Source: an uncultured Pelagibacteraceae bacterium
Lineage (GTDB): Bacteria; Pseudomonadota; Alphaproteobacteria; Pelagibacterales; Pelagibacteraceae
NCBI GenBank assembly: GCA_902579115.1
Contig: CACHFP010000001.1
Span: forward strand, 1 to 64,000
DNA: 64,000 nt
Reading direction: 5' to 3'
Below the pieces are notes generated by a model. The model was not told the DNA's origin. It did not search any database and worked only from the letters and a program-made list of their open reading frames with translations. The translations under genes and the position numbers were made by a program. Shown here piece by piece: positions 15,978 to 30,295 of this stretch (position 1 is its first letter; each line of letters opens with the position of its first letter).

Positions 15978-16232
15978 ATGGCTACAAAAAAAGCAGGTGG
16001 ATCATCGAAGAACGGCCGAGATAGTAAAGGTAGACGTCTAGGGGTCAAAAAATATGGTGATCAAATTGTAATACCTGGAAATATCATTGTTAGACAAAGA
16101 GGAACTAAAATCCACCCAGGTGATAATGTTGGTATGGGCAAAGATCACTCAATTTTTTCTTTGGTTAAAGGAAAAGTAAAATTCAAGAAATCCAAATTGA
16201 ACAGAACTTTTGTTTCTGTGATCCCCAATTAA
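15978..16232 (+). CDS. rpmA: 50S ribosomal protein L27
   Basis: 84 residues, normal length, beginning [16 protein letters not shown], the conserved N-terminus that reaches the peptidyl-transferase centre, followed by [10 protein letters not shown] and [13 protein letters not shown]. There is no N-terminal extension of the kind cleaved in Firmicutes. It follows rplU and precedes obgE, the standard order. Confidence 0.98.
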   Translation: MATKKAGGSSKNGRDSKGRRLGVKKYGDQIVIPGNIIVRQRGTKIHPGDNVGMGKDHSIFSLVKGKVKFKKSKLNRTFVSVIPN

Positions 16233-16251
16233 ATCTATATAAATAACCTAA

Positions 16252-18331
<2,080 letters not shown>

Positions 18332-19573
18332 ATGAAATATTTAAAAAATATTGGAAAAAATGCAAAACGAGCATTTGAAGATCTTAAGACTGTGAAACAT
18401 GATAAAATTAAAAAAGTTTTGGACAATTACAATAAAGCTCTTCTTAAGAATAAAGATAAAATTATCAGAGAAAATGTTAAAGATATTAAAAGTGCAAAAA
18501 GAAAAAATCTTATTGATAGACTTATCTTAAATGAGAAGAGAATTGAAGGTATTAGGTATTCAATTAATGAAATAGCAAAGTTTAAAAATCCTGTTGGAAG
18601 AGTTTTAGATCAATGGTCTAGACCGAACAAATTAAGAATAAAAAAAATTTCCACACCAATCGGAGTTATTGGTGTTATTTACGAAAGTAGGCCTAATGTG
18701 ACTGCGGATGTTTCATCTTTATGCTTAAAATCTGGAAATTGTTCAATATTAAAAGGTGGCTCAGAAGCGATAAATTCTAATAAGTTATTGGCAAATCTTT
18801 TTAGAGATGTGCTTCATAAAAACGGCATCAATAAAAATTGTGTACAATTTATCGATAGAAAAGACAGAAAAATTGTAGATAATTTATTATCTAAAATGAG
18901 TGGCTACATTGATGTCATCGTTCCGAGGGGTGGAAAAGGATTGGTGGCCAAAGTACAGAAATTTTCTAATGTGCATGTAATTGGACATTTAGAGGGTCTG
19001 TGTCACATTTATGTTGATAAAAGTGCTAATTTAAAAATGGCAAAAAAAATTATATTAAATGCAAAAATGAGAAGGACAAGTATATGTGGTGCTGTTGAAA
19101 CACTTTTAATCGAAGAATTGGCTTTAAAATCTCATGGAGTAGAGATAATTAATGCTCTAAAAAAATCTGGATGTGAAGTAAGAGTTGACAACAAAATTAA
19201 CAAACTTTTTAAGAATAAATTAAAAATTGCAAAAGAAAAAGATTGGAGAACAGAATATTTAGATGCAATTATTTCGGTCAAAACAGTCAAAAATGTACAA
19301 GAAGGAGTGAAACATATTTTAAAATATGGCACTATGCATACTGATAGTATAATTACGAATAATTCTAATAAAGCAAAAATTTTTCTAGAAGGAGTAAATA
19401 GTTCAATTGCAATGCACAATGTTTCAACGCAATTTGCCGATGGTGGTGAATTCGGGTTTGGTGGTGAAATTGGAATTTCGACGAACAAACTTCCTCCTAG
19501 AGGACCAGTTGGAATAAATCAGCTGACATCTTATAAATATCTTGTTTCCGGCAAAGGTATAATTAGACCTTAG
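18332..19573 (+). CDS. proA: glutamate-5-semialdehyde dehydrogenase
   Basis: 413 residues, aldehyde dehydrogenase superfamily. The catalytic Cys is C252 in RRTSICGAVE, with the PRGGKGL loop at 198-204 and the conserved end FADGGEFGFGGEIGIST and PRGPVG. It reduces glutamyl-5-phosphate to the semialdehyde, second step to proline. Zero spacing from proB. Confidence 0.97.
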   Translation: MKYLKNIGKNAKRAFEDLKTVKHDKIKKVLDNYNKALLKNKDKIIRENVKDIKSAKRKNLIDRLILNEKRIEGIRYSINEIAKFKNPVGRVLDQWSRPNKLRIKKISTPIGVIGVIYESRPNVTADVSSLCLKSGNCSILKGGSEAINSNKLLANLFRDVLHKNGINKNCVQFIDRKDRKIVDNLLSKMSGYIDVIVPRGGKGLVAKVQKFSNVHVIGHLEGLCHIYVDKSANLKMAKKIILNAKMRRTSICGAVETLLIEELALKSHGVEIINALKKSGCEVRVDNKINKLFKNKLKIAKEKDWRTEYLDAIISVKTVKNVQEGVKHILKYGTMHTDSIITNNSNKAKIFLEGVNSSIAMHNVSTQFADGGEFGFGGEIGISTNKLPPRGPVGINQLTSYKYLVSGKGIIRP

Positions 19574-19576
19574 TTG

Positions 19577-20119
19577 ATGGCAAAACATCAATTAAATTCA
19601 ATAGGTATTTTAGGTGGAAGTTTTGATCCACCCCATAAGGGTCACTTAAAGATTTCTCAAATTGCAATGAAAGAGGCAAAATTAAGAGAGCTTTATTGGA
19701 TTATTACTAAAAAAAACCCCTTTAAAAGAAAAACTTTTTTTACTTTAAAAGAAAGAATTAACTTTGCTAAAAAAATTGTTAAAAATAAAAAAAAGATTAA
19801 AGTTTTGTATATTGAGGATTTTATAAAATCTGATAGATCGATAGATTGTGTAAATTATATTTTAAAAAAGAAAAAACCAAAAAATCTTTATTTCCTTGTT
19901 GGTTCAGATATCCTGTTACAACTTCATAAGTGGAAGAAATGGAAAAGATTGGTAAAATTAACAAAATTAATAGTTTTTTATCGTAAAGGATATGATAGAA
20001 AGAGTAGAGAATCTATTGTGGCAAAATATTTAAATTATAAAAATATAAAATTTGTTAAAAATAAACCAATTAAAATTTCATCTACTACTCTAAGAAAAAA
20101 AATTAAAATTCACAAATGA
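19577..20119 (+). CDS. nadD: nicotinate-nucleotide adenylyltransferase
   Basis: 180 residues from ATG 19577 (a TTG one codon earlier is less likely). The nucleotidyl transferase motif GGSFDPPHKGHL is at 13-24 and the C-terminal ISSTTLRK matches the family ISSTxIR. It makes deamido-NAD from nicotinate mononucleotide and ATP. It overlaps rsfS by 4 bp (ATGA), a near-universal gene pair. Confidence 0.95.
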   Translation: MAKHQLNSIGILGGSFDPPHKGHLKISQIAMKEAKLRELYWIITKKNPFKRKTFFTLKERINFAKKIVKNKKKIKVLYIEDFIKSDRSIDCVNYILKKKKPKNLYFLVGSDILLQLHKWKKWKRLVKLTKLIVFYRKGYDRKSRESIVAKYLNYKNIKFVKNKPIKISSTTLRKKIKIHK

Positions 20120-20463
20120 AAGTTATAGACATTAAAAATATCATTGAAAAAATTTTAGATAATAACAAAGCTCAAAATATCTCATCAATTAATTTAAAGA
20201 ATAAATCTTATATCGCAGACTACATGATTATAGCCTCAGGAACATCTTCACGACATCTACAGGCTTTATCGGAGATATTAATTTCAGAATTAAAAAAGCT
20301 TGGATTAAATAATTGTAGAATCGAGGGAAAGGACAGCTCTGATTGGAAGTTAGTTGATACTCAAGATGTTATTGTACATATATTCCACCCAAAAAAGAGA
20401 GAATTCTACGATTTAGAGAAAATGTGGTCAGAAGAGATACCGAAAGAAAAAGCAATGATATGA
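20116..20463 (+). CDS. rsfS: ribosome silencing factor RsfS (Iojap/DUF143)
   Basis: 115 residues with the family pattern ADYMIIASGTSSRHLQALSE and GKDSSDWKLVDTQDVIVHIFHP. RsfS binds L14 on the 50S subunit and blocks subunit joining in starved cells. It follows nadD and overlaps the ctpA start by 4 bp. In many bacteria rlmH follows here; it is absent at this place. Confidence 0.95.
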   Translation: MKVIDIKNIIEKILDNNKAQNISSINLKNKSYIADYMIIASGTSSRHLQALSEILISELKKLGLNNCRIEGKDSSDWKLVDTQDVIVHIFHPKKREFYDLEKMWSEEIPKEKAMI

Positions 20464-21596
20464 AAAAATTTACCCTAATATTATTTTTTCTTACTTGTTT
20501 ATCGTCATCAATAACGTATTCAAAAAATGAACTTTATGAGAAAATTGATCTCTTTGGAGAGGTATTAGAAAATATTCAAAAAGATTATGTAGATGACGTT
20601 GATCAATCGGAAATGATGGACTCGGCAATTAATGGTGTGCTCCAATCTCTTGATCCGTATTCTGCCTACATGAGCCCAGAGCTATTTAAAGAAATGCAAA
20701 CAGATACCAAAGGTGAATTTGGTGGCTTAGGGATTGAGATTGGAATGGAGTCGGGAGTGGTGAAAGTAATTTCTCCAATTGATGATACCCCTGCAGCCAA
20801 AGCAGGTATTAAAGCCGGAGACTACATAGTGAAGATTGGAAATGAGCAAGTGCAAGGTAAAACTCTGCTTGAAGCTGTAAAATTAATGAGAGGTCCTGTT
20901 GGAACATCTATTGATTTAACAGTAAGACGTAAAAACGTTAAAAAACCATTAGAGTTTAAAATAATAAGAAAAATTATTGAAATTCAATCGGTAAGCTCAA
21001 AATTAATTGGAGAAAATGAAAACCTTGCTTACATAAGACTAAAATCTTTTAATGAAAACAGTGATAAACAGTTTCTTAAATCTCTTAAAAATTTCGAAAA
21101 AAAATCTAATATAATAGGATATGTTTTTGACCTTAGAAATAATCCAGGGGGCTTACTTACTCAAGCGATAAATATTACTGATTTTTTTTTAGAAGACGGT
21201 GAAATAGTATCAACAAAGGGACGTAAGATTTCAGAGACAAGAAAATTTTTTGCAAGGAAAGGGGATGAGATAAAGGGTAAACCGATTGTAGTTTTAATAA
21301 ATAACGGTTCTGCATCTGCTTCAGAAATCTTTGCCGGTGCATTAAAAGATCACAAAAGAGCGATAATTTTAGGTGAAAATTCATATGGTAAAGGATCAGT
21401 TCAATCCATTATACCTCTAAAAAACGGGGGTGGAATTAGATTAACCATTTCTAAATATTATTTGCCTTCAGGTAAATCGATCTCAGAAGTTGGTGTAGTC
21501 CCAGACATATTAGTTGAGGAAGAAGGAGATGATTTTGAAATCAACTCTGAAAAAGACAATCAATTAAACTACGCTATTAAACTTTTTAATTCCTAA
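20460..21596 (+). CDS. ctpA: C-terminal processing peptidase CtpA (S41)
   Basis: 378 residues from ATG 20460 overlapping the rsfS stop (ATGA). N-terminal signal peptide (about 1-22), a PDZ domain (about 88-158, GGLGIEIG...RGPVGTSIDL), then the S41 serine-lysine catalytic core: NNGSASASE at 281-289 with the nucleophile and K311 in YGKGSVQ. It cleaves periplasmic proteins near their C-termini. The peptidoglycan amidase gene (envC-like) often placed ahead of ctpA is missing. Confidence 0.95.
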   Translation: MKKFTLILFFLTCLSSSITYSKNELYEKIDLFGEVLENIQKDYVDDVDQSEMMDSAINGVLQSLDPYSAYMSPELFKEMQTDTKGEFGGLGIEIGMESGVVKVISPIDDTPAAKAGIKAGDYIVKIGNEQVQGKTLLEAVKLMRGPVGTSIDLTVRRKNVKKPLEFKIIRKIIEIQSVSSKLIGENENLAYIRLKSFNENSDKQFLKSLKNFEKKSNIIGYVFDLRNNPGGLLTQAINITDFFLEDGEIVSTKGRKISETRKFFARKGDEIKGKPIVVLINNGSASASEIFAGALKDHKRAIILGENSYGKGSVQSIIPLKNGGGIRLTISKYYLPSGKSISEVGVVPDILVEEEGDDFEINSEKDNQLNYAIKLFNS

Positions 21597-21599
21597 ATT

Positions 21600-22070
21600 A
21601 TGAGTAAAAAAAACCTACCCATGCGCACTGGGGTTGGTGTAATTTTGCTTAATCAAGAAAATAAAGTTTTTGTTGGAAAAAGAAAGGACAACCCAATAGA
21701 TAAATGGCAAATGCCACAAGGGGGTGTAGATAAAGGTGAAGATTTTCTTTCAGCTATGAAAAGAGAACTTTACGAGGAGACAAGTATAAAAAATATTAAG
21801 ATTTTAAAAGAAATAAATGGTTTTTTTCAATACGAACTTCCTGAAAATTTAGTTGGAATTATTTGGAAAGGTAAATACAGAGGTCAAAGACAAAAGTGGT
21901 TTATCGTGAAATTCATTGGAAATAATAAAGAAATCAATTTAAATACTAAACAACAAGAATTTATAGATTGGAAATGGATTGCTCCAGAAAAATTACCTGA
22001 AGTAATAGTTGAATTTAAAAAGGATGTTTATATTCAGTTATTAAAAGAAATAAAGAAAATTATTCATTAA
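21600..22070 (+). CDS. rppH: RNA pyrophosphohydrolase RppH (Nudix)
   Basis: 156 residues. The Nudix box GGVDKGEDFLSAMKRELYEE begins near residue 40, with the RppH-type context MRTGVGVILLN, WQMPQGG and GQRQKWF. It removes pyrophosphate from the 5' ends of mRNAs and related dinucleoside polyphosphates, starting RNA decay. It ends the obgE-ctpA run and overlaps the stop end of atpC by 11 bp on the opposite strand. Confidence 0.92.
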   Translation: MSKKNLPMRTGVGVILLNQENKVFVGKRKDNPIDKWQMPQGGVDKGEDFLSAMKRELYEETSIKNIKILKEINGFFQYELPENLVGIIWKGKYRGQRQKWFIVKFIGNNKEINLNTKQQEFIDWKWIAPEKLPEVIVEFKKDVYIQLLKEIKKIIH

Positions 22071-22452
22071 TATTTTTTAGAGTTTCAATTTTATAAGAAA
22101 GTGAATACTTCTCCTTATCATTTATCTTTTCATCTAATATTTTTTTTTCGGCGTCTTTAATATGTTTATTTAAGGATATTTTGTCCATTTCATTTAATTT
22201 TTTAGCTGTTGATGTTAAAATTAAGAGGGTATTTTCTGCAAACTCTACAGTGCCATCCTCAACAAAAAAAATTTCTTCGCTATCATTATAAATTTTGATT
22301 AATCCAGGTCTTAAAAAAGTTATTATTGCAATATGATTTTTCAAAATACCCATCTCTCCCTCGTAAGATGGTATCACAACTTCATTTACATTTGATTTTA
22401 AAACTAAACCAGTTGGAGCAATGATTTCAACTGTGAATTTTTCTGGTGTCAT
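22060..22452 (-). CDS. atpC: ATP synthase F1 epsilon subunit
   Basis: 130 residues. The N-terminal beta-sandwich (FTVEIIAPTGLVLKSNVNEVVIPSYEGEMGILKNH) is the standard epsilon domain; the C-terminal helical pair is short but present. Epsilon links gamma to the c-ring and can inhibit hydrolysis. It starts right after atpD ends and is the last gene of the F1 operon. Confidence 0.95.
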   Translation of the reverse strand: MTPEKFTVEIIAPTGLVLKSNVNEVVIPSYEGEMGILKNHIAIITFLRPGLIKIYNDSEEIFFVEDGTVEFAENTLLILTSTAKKLNEMDKISLNKHIKDAEKKILDEKINDKEKYSLSYKIETLKNINE

Positions 22453-24751
<2,299 letters not shown>

Positions 24752-24752
<1 letters not shown>

Positions 24753-26281
24753 TATTTTTTCCCTTTTTTGTATTCCAGAATTATTTGAGACAAACTTTTC
24801 TCTATACTTTCTTCAAGCTTTCCAGAGGATTGTATCTCGTCTATGATTTCAGGTTTTTCATTTTTTATCTTTTCTATAATATCTTGTTCAAATTTTTTTA
24901 TATTGTTCAAATCAATATCGTCTAAATACCCTTTGACCCCAGTAAAAACTGAGATAACTTGTTCGGCAACTGTCATTGGTGAATATTGATCTTGTTTCAA
25001 AAGCTCTGTTAGTTTTGCACCACGATTTAGTAATTGTTGGGTTGAAGCGTCCAAATCTGAACCAAATTGAGCAAAAGCGGCCATTTCTCTGTATTGGGCT
25101 AACTCTAATTTTATAGAACCTGCAACTTTTTTCATCGCTTTAGTTTGAGCAGCAGAACCAACTCTGGAAACTGATAAACCCACATTTACTGCAGGCCGTA
25201 TGCCTTGGTTAAATAGCTCTGTTTCTAAAAAAATTTGCCCGTCGGTTATGGAAATTACATTTGTGGGAATATAAGCTGATACGTCTCCTGCTTGAGTCTC
25301 AATTATGGGTAAGGCGGTTAATGATCCACCGCCACTTTTTTTATTTAGTTTAGCTGCTCGCTCTAATAATCTGCTATGTAAATAAAATACATCTCCTGGA
25401 TACGCCTCCCTACCTGGTGGTCTTCTAAGTAATAAAGACATTTGCCTGTAAGCTACAGCTTGTTTTGATAGATCGTCGTAAACAATTAAGGCATGCATTC
25501 CATTATCTCTAAAATATTCTCCAATAGTACATCCAGTATAAGGCGCTAAAAATTGTAAAGGAGCTGAGTCTGATGCAGTAGCAGCGACAATTGTTGTATA
25601 TTTAAGTGCTCCTGCTTCTTCTAAAGTTTTAGTAATTTGAGCAACAGTTGATCGCTTTTGGCCTATTGCCACATAAACGCAATATAACTTTTTTTTTTCA
25701 TCAGAGGACTCATTTATTTTTTTTTGATTAATTATAGCGTCGATTGCCACTGCTGTTTTTCCTGTTTGTCTATCTCCAATGATTAGTTCTCTTTGGCCTC
25801 TTCCAATAGGAATGAGTGAGTCAATAGATTTCAAACCAGTTTGCATAGGCTCATTTACAGATTGTCTTGGAATTATACCGGGTGCTTTTACCTCCACTCG
25901 CTTTCTATTTTTTTCTGAAAGAGGGCCTTTACCATCAATAGGACTCCCCAATCCATCGACAACCCTTCCTAACAGTTCTTTTCCAACCGGCACATCCACT
26001 ATTGCATTGGTTCTTTTAATTGTGTCTCCCTCTTTAATATTTCTATCATCGCCAAAAATTACAACACCAACATTGTCATTTTCTAAATTTAGAGCCATCC
26101 CTTTTGAACTATCTTCAAATTCTACCATTTCCCCTGCTTGAACATTGTCTAGACCGTAAACCCGAGCAATACCATCTCCTACAGATAATACTTTCCCTAT
26201 CTCGGAAACTTCTGCCTTTTCACCAAAATTTTTTATCTGATCTTTTAGTAATTTCGTTACTTCTGAAGGATTAATTGCCAT
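24752..26281 (-). CDS. atpA: ATP synthase F1 alpha subunit
   Basis: 509 residues. P-loop GDRQTGKT at 169-176, then [25 protein letters not shown], the alpha signature. Alpha holds the regulatory nucleotide sites. It follows atpH by one base. Confidence 0.99.
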
Positions 26282-26282
26282 T

Positions 26283-26840
26283 TTAATTTTCTATCATTGC
26301 TTGTTCGTACTTTCTTAATTTATTTTTAATTGATGTATCAATCATAAAACTACCTAGCTGAAGTTTTAATCCTCCGATAAGTTCTTTATCTACTTTGTAA
26401 TCGAGTTTAAAAATTGAACCAATTGTATCTGACAAGTCTTTACTTAATGTATCAAGTTCAGATTGTGTCAGTTCTTTGGAAGAAATTAATGATGCTTTTA
26501 TTTCTCCTCTTTTTTTTGAACAAAGTCTCAAAAAAGTTTCTGAAATTTTTTTCACAAAAAAAATTCTCCTTTTTTCAATGAGAAGTAAGAAAAAGTTTTG
26601 AAGATTTTTAGAAAAATCTAATTTTTTTGATAATACATTTATTACCTCAATTTGCAGATTTATAGTTTGAGTTGGATTTTTTATAAAATTTGATATGTCC
26701 ACACTAGAGTCAAATAAAGTTTGAAAATTTATTATATCATTTTCTGCTTTCTCTAATTCATTTGACTCTTTTAAAACTTCAAATAACGCGCGAGCGTACC
26801 TTTCTGAAGTTTCCGTTGAGAAAGATTTGTTTGTACTCAT
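26283..26840 (-). CDS. atpH: ATP synthase F1 delta subunit
   Basis: 185 residues. [10 protein letters not shown] at the N-terminus and the C-terminal [27 protein letters not shown] are the OSCP/delta signature. Delta ties F1 to the peripheral stalk. It is the first gene of atpHAGDC; F0 genes are not in the window, the usual alphaproteobacterial split. A perfect 16-bp palindrome lies 54 bp before its start. Confidence 0.96.
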   Translation of the reverse strand: MSTNKSFSTETSERYARALFEVLKESNELEKAENDIINFQTLFDSSVDISNFIKNPTQTINLQIEVINVLSKKLDFSKNLQNFFLLLIEKRRIFFVKKISETFLRLCSKKRGEIKASLISSKELTQSELDTLSKDLSDTIGSIFKLDYKVDKELIGGLKLQLGSFMIDTSIKNKLRKYEQAMIEN

Positions 26841-26893
26841 TTTTATTGTATGAATTTAACGTGAAAATATGCACTGGTCGTATCATAAGAGTA

Positions 26894-26909
26894 TAACTTG
26901 ATCAAGTTA
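26894..26909. promoter_or_regulatory. perfect 16-bp palindrome upstream of the F1 ATPase operon
   Basis: TAACTTGATCAAGTTA is identical on both strands. It lies in the 81-bp spacer between the priA stop and the atpH start, 54 bp before the atpH ATG, overlapping the place where a minus-strand promoter would sit (TATACT follows immediately on that strand). It could be an operator for a dimeric regulator; no T-tract follows, so a terminator role is unlikely. Function is inference. Confidence 0.4.
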
Positions 26910-26921
26910 CCAATTTTGAGC

Positions 26922-28865
26922 TTAAGCAAAATTGATAGGATCAACATCAACCATAAGTTTTATTTTGGATGAGATTTTAAGCCCATTTAACACTTTTGAG
27001 ATTTTTTTTTGCATTAAAAACTGATTATTAAACCTTAAAAGTAATCTTGATCTGAATTTTTTTTTTATTTTTAAAAGCGGTGAGTCTACTGGTCCTAGAA
27101 CTTCTAGATTTGAAATATTGTTTAGTTTTATTTTAATTTCTCTAGCTCCCTGTAAGCTTAAACTTCGATCATTTGAAGAGATAATAATTGAAATTAATCT
27201 AATAAACGGTGGTAGTCTATTTTTTTCTCTTGATACAAGTTCGTTTTGAAGAAGTTCTTCCGACCTATTTTTAATGAGCTCATTTAGTGTTACATCGTTA
27301 GGATTTAACGTTTGATAAATTATTAAAGACTCCGAACTAAATCGTCCAGCTCTTCCACTTAGCTGATGATATAATTGTATATTTTTTTCTGTTGTTCTTA
27401 AATCATAACCTCTACCAGAGAAATCTGCGTCTATTACAACTATACAATTTAATTTTGGAAAATTAAATCCTTTTGAAATCATTTGTGTGCCAATTAAAAT
27501 ATCTATTTTATTTTCTTTAATATCTGAAAATAATTTTTTCGTTTTCTCTTTATTTTTCAAATAATCACTTGAAAATATATTTATTTTTTTTCCTGGAAAT
27601 AATTCTTTGACCTCTTCAAATATTTTTTCTACACCAGGACCATACATGATATATTTACAATTACCTTCTAATTTACAATTATCTTTGAGATTTTTTTCAA
27701 AAGAACAGTGATGACAGATTGCTTTATTTTTTATTTTATGAAAAGTTAAATACATCGAGCAATTAGTACAGGTCAACTTGTGCCCGCATTTATTACAAAT
27801 TAAATATGGGGCAAACCCCCTTCTATTAATAAAGAATAAAACTTGATCACCTTTTTCTAAATATTTTTTCACTAAGTTTACCGTCTCTGCAGAAATAAAT
27901 TTGTCTTTAATTTTTTTAAAATTTAAATTAATTATTTTAGTCTCCGGTAATGGAAAATTTTCAAATCTTTTATTTATTTTAATGTGTCTATACTTTTTAC
28001 TGCGAATATTCCTGTATGTTTCTATAGAGGGTACTGAAGAAATTAAATGAATTGGAATTTTTTCAAAACTCGCTCTTGAAATTGCCATATCTCTTGCATT
28101 ATAAATCACTCCTTCGTCTTGTTTATAGGAAGTGTCATGTTCTTCATCAACAATTATTATTCCTAGATTTTTAAAAGGTAAGAGTAATGCTGATCTCGCA
28201 CCAACTAAAATCTTTATTTTGTTAGTAATAACTCCTTTCCAAATTATCCTTTTTTGTTTTGGTGTGATTTTCGAATGCCATATTGAAGGTTCAAAACCAA
28301 AATATTCCTCGAATCTTAATTTAAAATCATTTGTTAAAAATATTTCTGGTAATAAAACTAAGGCTTGACTGTTTTTTTTTATGATTTTTTTAATACGCTC
28401 AAAATAAACTAAGGTTTTTCCTGAACCTGTAGTGCCTTGTAAGACTGAAACCTCAAATTTATTATTAACTTTTTCAAGAAATTTAAGTGCTGAGGATTGT
28501 TCCTCATTTAATCTAAATAATTTTTTTTTTGTTTTTTTAGAAACAAATATTTTATCTTTTATTCGAAGAAATTTATCCGAACCACCTATTGACATCTTCA
28601 GAACTAAACCTACAGGTACCATATTATATGAGGAAAACCATTCTATAAAATTAATTAATTTTCTATCTATTGAGTATTCTGTTTTTTTTTCTATATTCTT
28701 AATTTTAATATTTTTTGGCTCAACATAATTATTTTTCCAGATCACACCAATTTCCTTTTTTTCGCCAAAAGGAACCTCAACTAAATGACCAATTTTACTC
28801 TCAACATTTGTATTATATGTAAATGGAAAGTTAAAAACTTTAGGCAACAATACTTGAGCTTTCAT
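26922..28865 (-). CDS. priA: primosomal replication helicase PriA
   Basis: 647 residues, slightly shorter than the E. coli protein. Walker A GTTGSGKT at 144-151 and DEEH box at 240-243. A zinc-binding region with eight cysteines follows (C357, C360, C366, C369, C384, C387, C397, C403), then the helicase motifs IGTQMISKGFNFP and QLSGRAGR. PriA restarts stalled forks at D-loops. It lies between lpdA and the atp operon, with short gaps, and is the only replication gene here. Confidence 0.96.
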   Translation of the reverse strand: MKAQVLLPKVFNFPFTYNTNVESKIGHLVEVPFGEKKEIGVIWKNNYVEPKNIKIKNIEKKTEYSIDRKLINFIEWFSSYNMVPVGLVLKMSIGGSDKFLRIKDKIFVSKKTKKKLFRLNEEQSSALKFLEKVNNKFEVSVLQGTTGSGKTLVYFERIKKIIKKNSQALVLLPEIFLTNDFKLRFEEYFGFEPSIWHSKITPKQKRIIWKGVITNKIKILVGARSALLLPFKNLGIIIVDEEHDTSYKQDEGVIYNARDMAISRASFEKIPIHLISSVPSIETYRNIRSKKYRHIKINKRFENFPLPETKIINLNFKKIKDKFISAETVNLVKKYLEKGDQVLFFINRRGFAPYLICNKCGHKLTCTNCSMYLTFHKIKNKAICHHCSFEKNLKDNCKLEGNCKYIMYGPGVEKIFEEVKELFPGKKINIFSSDYLKNKEKTKKLFSDIKENKIDILIGTQMISKGFNFPKLNCIVVIDADFSGRGYDLRTTEKNIQLYHQLSGRAGRFSSESLIIYQTLNPNDVTLNELIKNRSEELLQNELVSREKNRLPPFIRLISIIISSNDRSLSLQGAREIKIKLNNISNLEVLGPVDSPLLKIKKKFRSRLLLRFNNQFLMQKKISKVLNGLKISSKIKLMVDVDPINFA

Positions 28866-28893
28866 AAAACAATAGTATTAGAAATTTTTTTAA

Positions 28894-30294
28894 TTAAAAA
28901 TGAATTGGTCGTTTATCAACAGCTAAAGCAGCTTCTTTAATTGCTTCTGTGTGTGTTGGATGTGCATGGCAGGTTCTAGCGATATCTTCGGCACTTGCAC
29001 CGAATTCCATTGCCAAAGCCATTTCTGCGATCATATCTCCGCAATGCGGGCCAATAATATGAACGCCTAAAACTTTGTCGGTTTTACTGTCAGCTAGAAT
29101 TTTTACAAAACCCTCTGTTTCGTTGTTCACTTTTGCTCTGGAATTAGCTAAAAAAGGAAATTTACCAACTTTGTAAGACTTTTTCTCATCTTTTAATTGC
29201 TCTTCAGTTTTTCCCACTGTTGCAACCTCTGGTGAGGTATAAACTACACCTGGAATCACATCATAATTTACGTGACCTGCTTGGCCTGCGAGTATTTCAG
29301 CGACTGCTATGCCTTCTTCCTCTGCTTTATGAGCTAACATAGGTCCTTTTATTACATCGCCAATAGCGTAAATATTATTAATAGTAGTTTGCAATTTCTC
29401 ATTTACTTCAATTCTACCTTTGCTATCTTTTTTAACACCCACTTTGCTTAAATTAAGACCTTCAGTGTAAGGTTTTCTACCTACTGAAACTAAAACTTTG
29501 TCAAATTCTAAGGTTTCATCTTTTGAGTCTTTTATATTTGTGTAATTTATCAAAACACCTGAATTAATGTTTTTTACTGAATTAACTTTAGACTCTAATT
29601 TAAATTTTATACCTTGTTTTGTTAAAATTTTTTTAAACTCATTTGAAATTTCTCTATCCATCCCAGGAGTTATATAATCAAGATACTCAATAACAGTTAC
29701 TTCTGATCCAAGTCTTGACCATACTGACCCCATTTCTAAACCAATGTAACCACCACCAATTACGGCTAATTTTTTTGGCACTTTATTTAAAGATAAAGCT
29801 CCAGTTGATGAAATAATATTTTTTTCATCAATTTCAATCCCCGGTAAAGATGTTACTGTTGATCCAGTGGCTATAACTATATTTTTGGATTTGTAATTTG
29901 TTTTCTTGTTATTTTCATAAACAATTATATCGTTATTAGACAGGAGAACTCCTTTTCCTTTAATATATGTTACTTTATTTTTTTTAAATAAAAACTCCAC
30001 CCCCTTTGTTAAAACCTGAACAGATTTATTCTTATTTGACATCATTTTTTCAATGTTAAGTTTAATACCTTCAACTTCTATTCCTTGTTGATTAAAATCT
30101 TTTTTTGCTTTGTGAAAATTTTCAGATAAATTCAAAAGACTTTTAGAGGGTATACAGCCAACGTTGAGGCAAGTTCCTCCAAGAGCGCCCCTTGACTCTA
30201 CGCAAGCAGTTTTTAAGCCTAGTTGTGCTGCTCTTATAGCGCAAACATACCCTCCGGGGCCGCCACCAATTACTATTAAATCAAAAGTATCCAT
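28894..30294 (-). CDS. lpdA: dihydrolipoamide dehydrogenase (E3)
   Basis: 466 residues. FAD-binding GGGPGGY, the redox disulfide C42/C47 in GGTCLNVGC, a second dinucleotide motif GGGYIGLEMGSVW, and the C-terminal HAHPTHTE with the catalytic His. E3 reoxidises the lipoyl arms of 2-oxoacid dehydrogenases. It is 1 bp from sucB, so it serves the 2-oxoglutarate complex and perhaps others. Confidence 0.98.
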   Translation of the reverse strand: MDTFDLIVIGGGPGGYVCAIRAAQLGLKTACVESRGALGGTCLNVGCIPSKSLLNLSENFHKAKKDFNQQGIEVEGIKLNIEKMMSNKNKSVQVLTKGVEFLFKKNKVTYIKGKGVLLSNNDIIVYENNKKTNYKSKNIVIATGSTVTSLPGIEIDEKNIISSTGALSLNKVPKKLAVIGGGYIGLEMGSVWSRLGSEVTVIEYLDYITPGMDREISNEFKKILTKQGIKFKLESKVNSVKNINSGVLINYTNIKDSKDETLEFDKVLVSVGRKPYTEGLNLSKVGVKKDSKGRIEVNEKLQTTINNIYAIGDVIKGPMLAHKAEEEGIAVAEILAGQAGHVNYDVIPGVVYTSPEVATVGKTEEQLKDEKKSYKVGKFPFLANSRAKVNNETEGFVKILADSKTDKVLGVHIIGPHCGDMIAEMALAMEFGASAEDIARTCHAHPTHTEAIKEAALAVDKRPIHF

Positions 30295-30295
30295 A

